Shown here: one piece after another, positions 28,050 through 30,881 of the stretch
Layout of the letters: every line of letters starts with the position of its first letter
How positions within the stretch are numbered: the stretch's first letter is position 1
NCBI GenBank assembly: GCA_026770615.1
Contig: MU631407.1
Coordinates: 102,047-132,927, forward strand
DNA from: Pavlovales sp. CCMP2436
Taxonomy: Eukaryota > Haptophyta > Pavlovophyceae > Pavlovales
Direction of reading: 5' to 3'
Length of the DNA: 30,881 bases
Notes under the pieces: model-generated
The model's database searches: none
Seen by the model: the letters and a program-made list of their open reading frames with translations, nothing else
Told to the model about the DNA's origin: nothing
Translations under genes and position numbers: made by a program

Positions 28050-28204
28050 CCGGCTCTTAGAAAGCCCCGCAGGGCCCCCGGGGGCCCCGCCGGAGGCGCC
28101 TATGTGACTAACATATAACTAACTTGTCACATAGCCCGGGGGCCCACGGGGCCCCACGGATACCGCGGATAATCCCCGTACGTTACGCCATTTCTAAGAG
28201 CCGG
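28050..28204. mobile_element. 155-bp snapback element with 14-bp terminal inverted repeats
   Basis: CCGGCTCTTAGAAA at 28050-28063 pairs perfectly with 28191-28204. Inside, CTATGTGAC and GTCACATAG are inverted around an AT-rich centre, and GGGCCCCCGGGGGCCCC-like palindromes lie on both sides. The whole unit could fold into a long imperfect hairpin. No ORF. A target duplication is not evident. It lies between the divergent eIF4A and FRAG1-like genes. Confidence 0.78.
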
Positions 28205-28920
28205 CCCTGGTTCCGTTTGCCGCGGGCCAGGAGGTATGGGGGCGGAGCCCAGGAAGAAGAGAATAAAAGCCTGCAGGTGTAGGTGTCCAATTGGAGGCAG
28301 GGCATGGTGAGCAGGACAGGGGTGGCATCTTGCTGGAAAAAGGGGAGCAAGGCAGAAGCGTCTGAAGCGCGAGTGGGCTGGATGATGGGAGCACAGCTAG
28401 CTGTGTCGGCGGGCGGCGGCCCTACTAAAAAGCGTTTAATTTTGGACTTTAGAGATAAGAAGGGAGCAAAGGGCAGAGGAGCAGGGTGGCCAATGGAAGG
28501 GAACACAGGGAGCAGGAATCGTTGCACAACAAAATGCATACTTTTAAAAAGCGCGCGCTCGCAAGGGAGGCAGGGCGAGCAAGGAGGCAGGACGACTTGA
28601 ACGCATTAAAATACGGACCTTAAGCGAGGAGAAGGGAGCACAGGGCAGGGGACTGGGTGCAGGGCGAGCAAGGGAGCCAAAAAAAAATGCAGTTTAAAAT
28701 TGCGAGCAACTTTCAGGCGACTGCTCGGCACTGCTTACCTGGCAGGCAGGGAACGGGGGGAGCAGGGAGGGGCACGGGCAGGAGCAGGAGAAAGCTGGGA
28801 ATAGGACGGGCGGAAGCAGCGCCTTCTTCCACCCCTCCTTCGCGCGCTTAAGCAGCAGGACGGGCAGGGCAGGCGGGCGGGAGCCAGGGCGGGAGCAGCG
28901 CCCCCCCCCTCGGGCGCTCC
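28205..28920 (+). repeat. Purine-rich, GCAGGG/GAGCA-rich 5' flank
   Basis: The + strand is strongly A/G-biased, with many GGGAGCA, GGCAGGG and GCGAGCAAGG words, and leads up to the FRAG1-like start. ORFs here are low in complexity on both strands. It may be a degenerate tandem repeat and contains the presumed promoter. Confidence 0.5.
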
Positions 28921-28927
28921 GCGCGCG

Positions 28928-29746
28928 ATGGACGACGTCCCGCCGCTGGACATGAGCTCGCCGCTGACCCGGCTCCGCGGCGACCGTGTGCTGATTTGCT
29001 GCCTCGCCTCGACGGTGCTCACCTTTGGCGTCACGTACGCGCTCTCGGCCACCGTCGACACGCGCAAGATGCGCAGCCCCTACTTCTTCCTCAGCGAGAG
29101 CATCGACTACGCGCCCTCGTCGTGCTTCGGCTCCTTTCTGCTCTCGCCCGCGTGCGCACTCATGGCGTGCGTAACTCTCCTCCGCAAGGAACAGCTCGCG
29201 CCCGTGACGCCGCCGCAGCGCTTCTGGTGGCTTGGGCCGCTCGGCGCGCTCGGCGGGCACGGCGTTGCCAGCTTCCAAGTTCACAACGCGCCGATCGTGC
29301 ACTTCACCTTTGCAGGCATGTTCTTCGGTGCGATGACGCTATACCTGATCTGCAGCGTCTGGCACGAGCGTGCGCACTCAGTGCCGACTAGATCCGAATT
29401 ATGCGCGACGCTTCGGCTGATCACGGCCATTCTCGCACCGCTTCTTGTGATCGCAGCGACCGCATTGACGCCCTTCATGGCGGCGACCATCGCCGCGGGC
29501 GAGCACTTCGACATTGAGAATGACAGTGACATTCCCACCGGCAAGCGCATCAGCGAGTACATTGCTCTGCTTGCGGCGATTGAAATATGCATCTACCTGA
29601 ACCTCACGACCTTCTTCGCCTCGCTGCTGCCGGAGCTGCGCTCGGTGCACTTGGGCTTCAAGGTGATGCGGATCGAGAGCAACATCACCATTGGTGATGG
29701 CACGCTGAACGAGCCCTTCATCAACTACGTGTCCAACATCAGTTGA
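28928..29746 (+). CDS. FRAG1/DRAM/SFK1-type six-transmembrane protein
   Basis: A single-exon gene of 272 codons from ATG 28928 to TGA 29744-29746. Six hydrophobic segments are visible at about residues 21-41, 66-88, 99-117, 125-147, 163-190 and 214-236, for example VLICCLASTVLTFGVTYALS and FTFAGMFFGAMTLYLICSVW. The short N-terminus, a first loop with YFFLSESIDYAPSS, HFTFAG in the middle and the C-terminal tail agree with the FRAG1/DRAM/SFK1 superfamily. Members act in GPI-anchor remodelling, autophagy or plasma-membrane lipid organisation; which role applies here cannot be told. The N-terminus MDDVPPLDMSS has no cleavable signal. The gene appears intact and divergent from eIF4A, with a 1.14-kb repeat-rich gap between them. 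Confidence 0.75.
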   Translation: MDDVPPLDMSSPLTRLRGDRVLICCLASTVLTFGVTYALSATVDTRKMRSPYFFLSESIDYAPSSCFGSFLLSPACALMACVTLLRKEQLAPVTPPQRFWWLGPLGALGGHGVASFQVHNAPIVHFTFAGMFFGAMTLYLICSVWHERAHSVPTRSELCATLRLITAILAPLLVIAATALTPFMAATIAAGEHFDIENDSDIPTGKRISEYIALLAAIEICIYLNLTTFFASLLPELRSVHLGFKVMRIESNITIGDGTLNEPFINYVSNIS

Positions 29747-29749
29747 TGA

Positions 29750-30100
29750 GAGAGGCTTCGTGCCTTAGTCTTGCGCCGTGCGCGCAGTCCATCAGTCGTT
29801 TCATAATGTTTAAATATAGTACGTGCGTGCCTTAAAACTGACAGGTCTCCACCGGACCCAAAGGCCATAGCACCACGACCGCGGACCTTACATAAAATAT
29901 TTTTTGACAAATGGCCGTTATATGTATATTGATTTGATCATATTATTAAGTTAGTTCTTAACGAAGTTAGTGAACTAGTAGTCATTATAGTATTGTTTCC
30001 TTAGAAAACGGCGGGAAATGATGAATGAAGTTAGTGAAACTGATCTGTCAAATACTACGGAAAATTCAAATTGCCCAATTCCTTGATCGGGCATTTGGCA
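29750..30100. other. 3' flank, AT-rich, no gene
   Basis: Contains the complement of the start of the R4 repeat at 29840-29860 (GACAGGTCTCCACCGGACCC). Otherwise AT-rich with no ORF of note. Confidence 0.5.
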
Positions 30101-30224
30101 GCCGTCATTATTGAAGCGCGTGTAACTATTTATTGTTCACATATATGTATAGCTCATATTCGCCAAGAAGTTGAGTATATCGATCGCTAGATTCGCCCGT
30201 CTTGTTGCAGCCCGCGACCCCCTG
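30100..30224 (+). mobile_element. 166-bp MITE family, degenerate copy 5 (right part)
   Basis: Retains GATTCGCCCGTCTTGTTGCA, then GCCCGCGACCCCCTG at the right end, and a weak ACTATTTATTGTT to GCCAAGAAGTTGAG interior. The left terminus cannot be recognised. Its right end is 5 bp from the stop codon of the - strand gene at 30230, so it would lie in that gene's 3' UTR. Confidence 0.6.
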
Positions 30225-30229
30225 CAGGA

Positions 30230-30677
30230 CTAAAGATCGTTGCGCATGTGCTGCGGCGTCATTGAGCCCATCGTGCCAAACTGAGGCAACCCGAGCCCGC
30301 CGAAGCCATAAGTCTGAGCGGGCGGCGAGCTACCCAACTCGCCCCCGTCTTGCACGGCCACGCGCTTGCACTCCTCGAAGCGCTTCCGGATGTGCGTCTG
30401 GCACAACGCAGGTTTGGGTAGGGGTTAGATTTAGGGCTGGCACAAGTGGTGGTGGTGGTGGGGGGGGGGGAGAGGGGCATTGACCTCGGTGTGTGTGTGT
30501 GTGTGTGTCTGTGCGTCTGGCAATAGCGCAGATTAGAATGAGTTGTTAGGGTCAGGGTAAGGGGCTTGGCCGAGAGATCGTTATATGTAGATAGATATAT
30601 GTATGTCTATGTATGCATATGTACGTATGAATATATATACATGTATACTATATACATACACACACACACACATATAC

Positions 30678-30724
<47 letters not shown>

Positions 30725-30861
30725 ATATATATATATACATGTATTCAAAGGCAAGTGCGTACCTCGAGGTCGTCGGGCGAGAAGGACATTGAGCAGTTGG
30801 TGAAGCTGTCCGCCAGCGAGTGGCTGTCGTTCAACGAGCCGAGCCGGCCGGTCTGGAAAGT
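30230..30861 (-). CDS. Last two exons of an unrecognised gene (5' part outside the window)
   Basis: Exon 30763-30861 encodes [20 protein letters not shown], then [13 protein letters not shown]. Exon 30230-30397 encodes [40 protein letters not shown], then [15 protein letters not shown] and TAG. The join is phase 0, with a GTACGC donor and a GTGCCAG acceptor; a C-rich tract and CAG precede the first exon. Both exons read as natural protein: Ser/Asp-rich, a helical RKRFEECKR segment, then a Gly/Pro/Met-rich tail. I cannot assign a family. The intron (30398-30762) holds GT and TA microsatellites. Confidence 0.6.
30455..30745. repeat. GGT/G, GT and TA microsatellites
   Basis: (GGT)n and a G run at about 30447-30470, (GT)n at 30489-30508, a CA run near 30656-30671, and TA runs at about 30678-30740, all inside an intron. 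Confidence 0.9.
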
Positions 30862-30881
30862 CTGGGGGGGGGGGGGGGAAA

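Noticed and set aside
1..30881. CRISPR arrays, rRNA, tRNA genes, bacterial operons
   Set aside because: No spaced direct-repeat array, rRNA-like sequence or cloverleaf with the tRNA consensus was seen, and the spliced genes are eukaryotic.

Overview
This is a nuclear genome fragment from a eukaryote. Its genes have GT-AG introns (donors GTGCGC, GTGAGC, GTGAGT and GTAATA), GC-rich exons and much more AT-rich intergenic DNA. Non-coding DNA carries many microsatellites and several families of short repeats. The genes (cytosolic-type alanyl-tRNA synthetase, eIF4A, a J-dynamin, a WWE-PARP) fit a unicellular alga or protist. A haptophyte-like alga is my best guess, from composition and intron style only, with low confidence. 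A run of 10 Ns at 11008-11017 shows that this is a draft assembly.

Layout. 1-2300: repeats, then a + strand coiled-coil/WWE/PARP ADP-ribosyltransferase gene broken by two frame changes. 2300-7000: mostly repeats, including a detached second copy of the last alanyl-tRNA synthetase exon (4281-4358, -) and a GC-rich island ringed by AATTCGC words. 7034-7286: a 104-bp-arm inverted repeat ending 28 bp before the start of a + strand ASNSD1-like gene, of which only the N-terminal glutaminase-type domain is visible. 8000-10400: simple-sequence DNA. 10440-15773: a multi-exon + strand gene encoding a J-like domain (QPD in place of HPD) fused to a dynamin-family GTPase; it carries two in-frame stops and a 166-bp tandem array at one exon edge. 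16756-23147: the last three exons of alanyl-tRNA synthetase on the - strand. The roughly 6-kb intron between the first two holds a complete but decayed 3.61-kb DNA transposon (17330-20939) with terminal inverted repeats and a TACA target duplication, a 166-bp MITE and a second inverted-repeat element. 24000-25400: an orphan + strand terminal exon and an unrecognised - strand ORF. 26088-27788: intact four-exon eIF4A (-). 28928-29746: an intact intronless six-TM FRAG1/DRAM/SFK1-type gene (+). 30230-30861: the last two exons of an unrecognised - strand gene.

The genes form no pathway; the locus is best read as housekeeping genes embedded in repeats. Intact genes (eIF4A, FRAG1-like) sit beside visibly damaged ones (PARP, dynamin, ASNSD1-like, transposase). 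A TA-targeting 166-bp MITE family links many parts of the window. The strongest candidates for something undescribed are the 3.61-kb transposon and its MITE companions, and the J-dynamin fusion.
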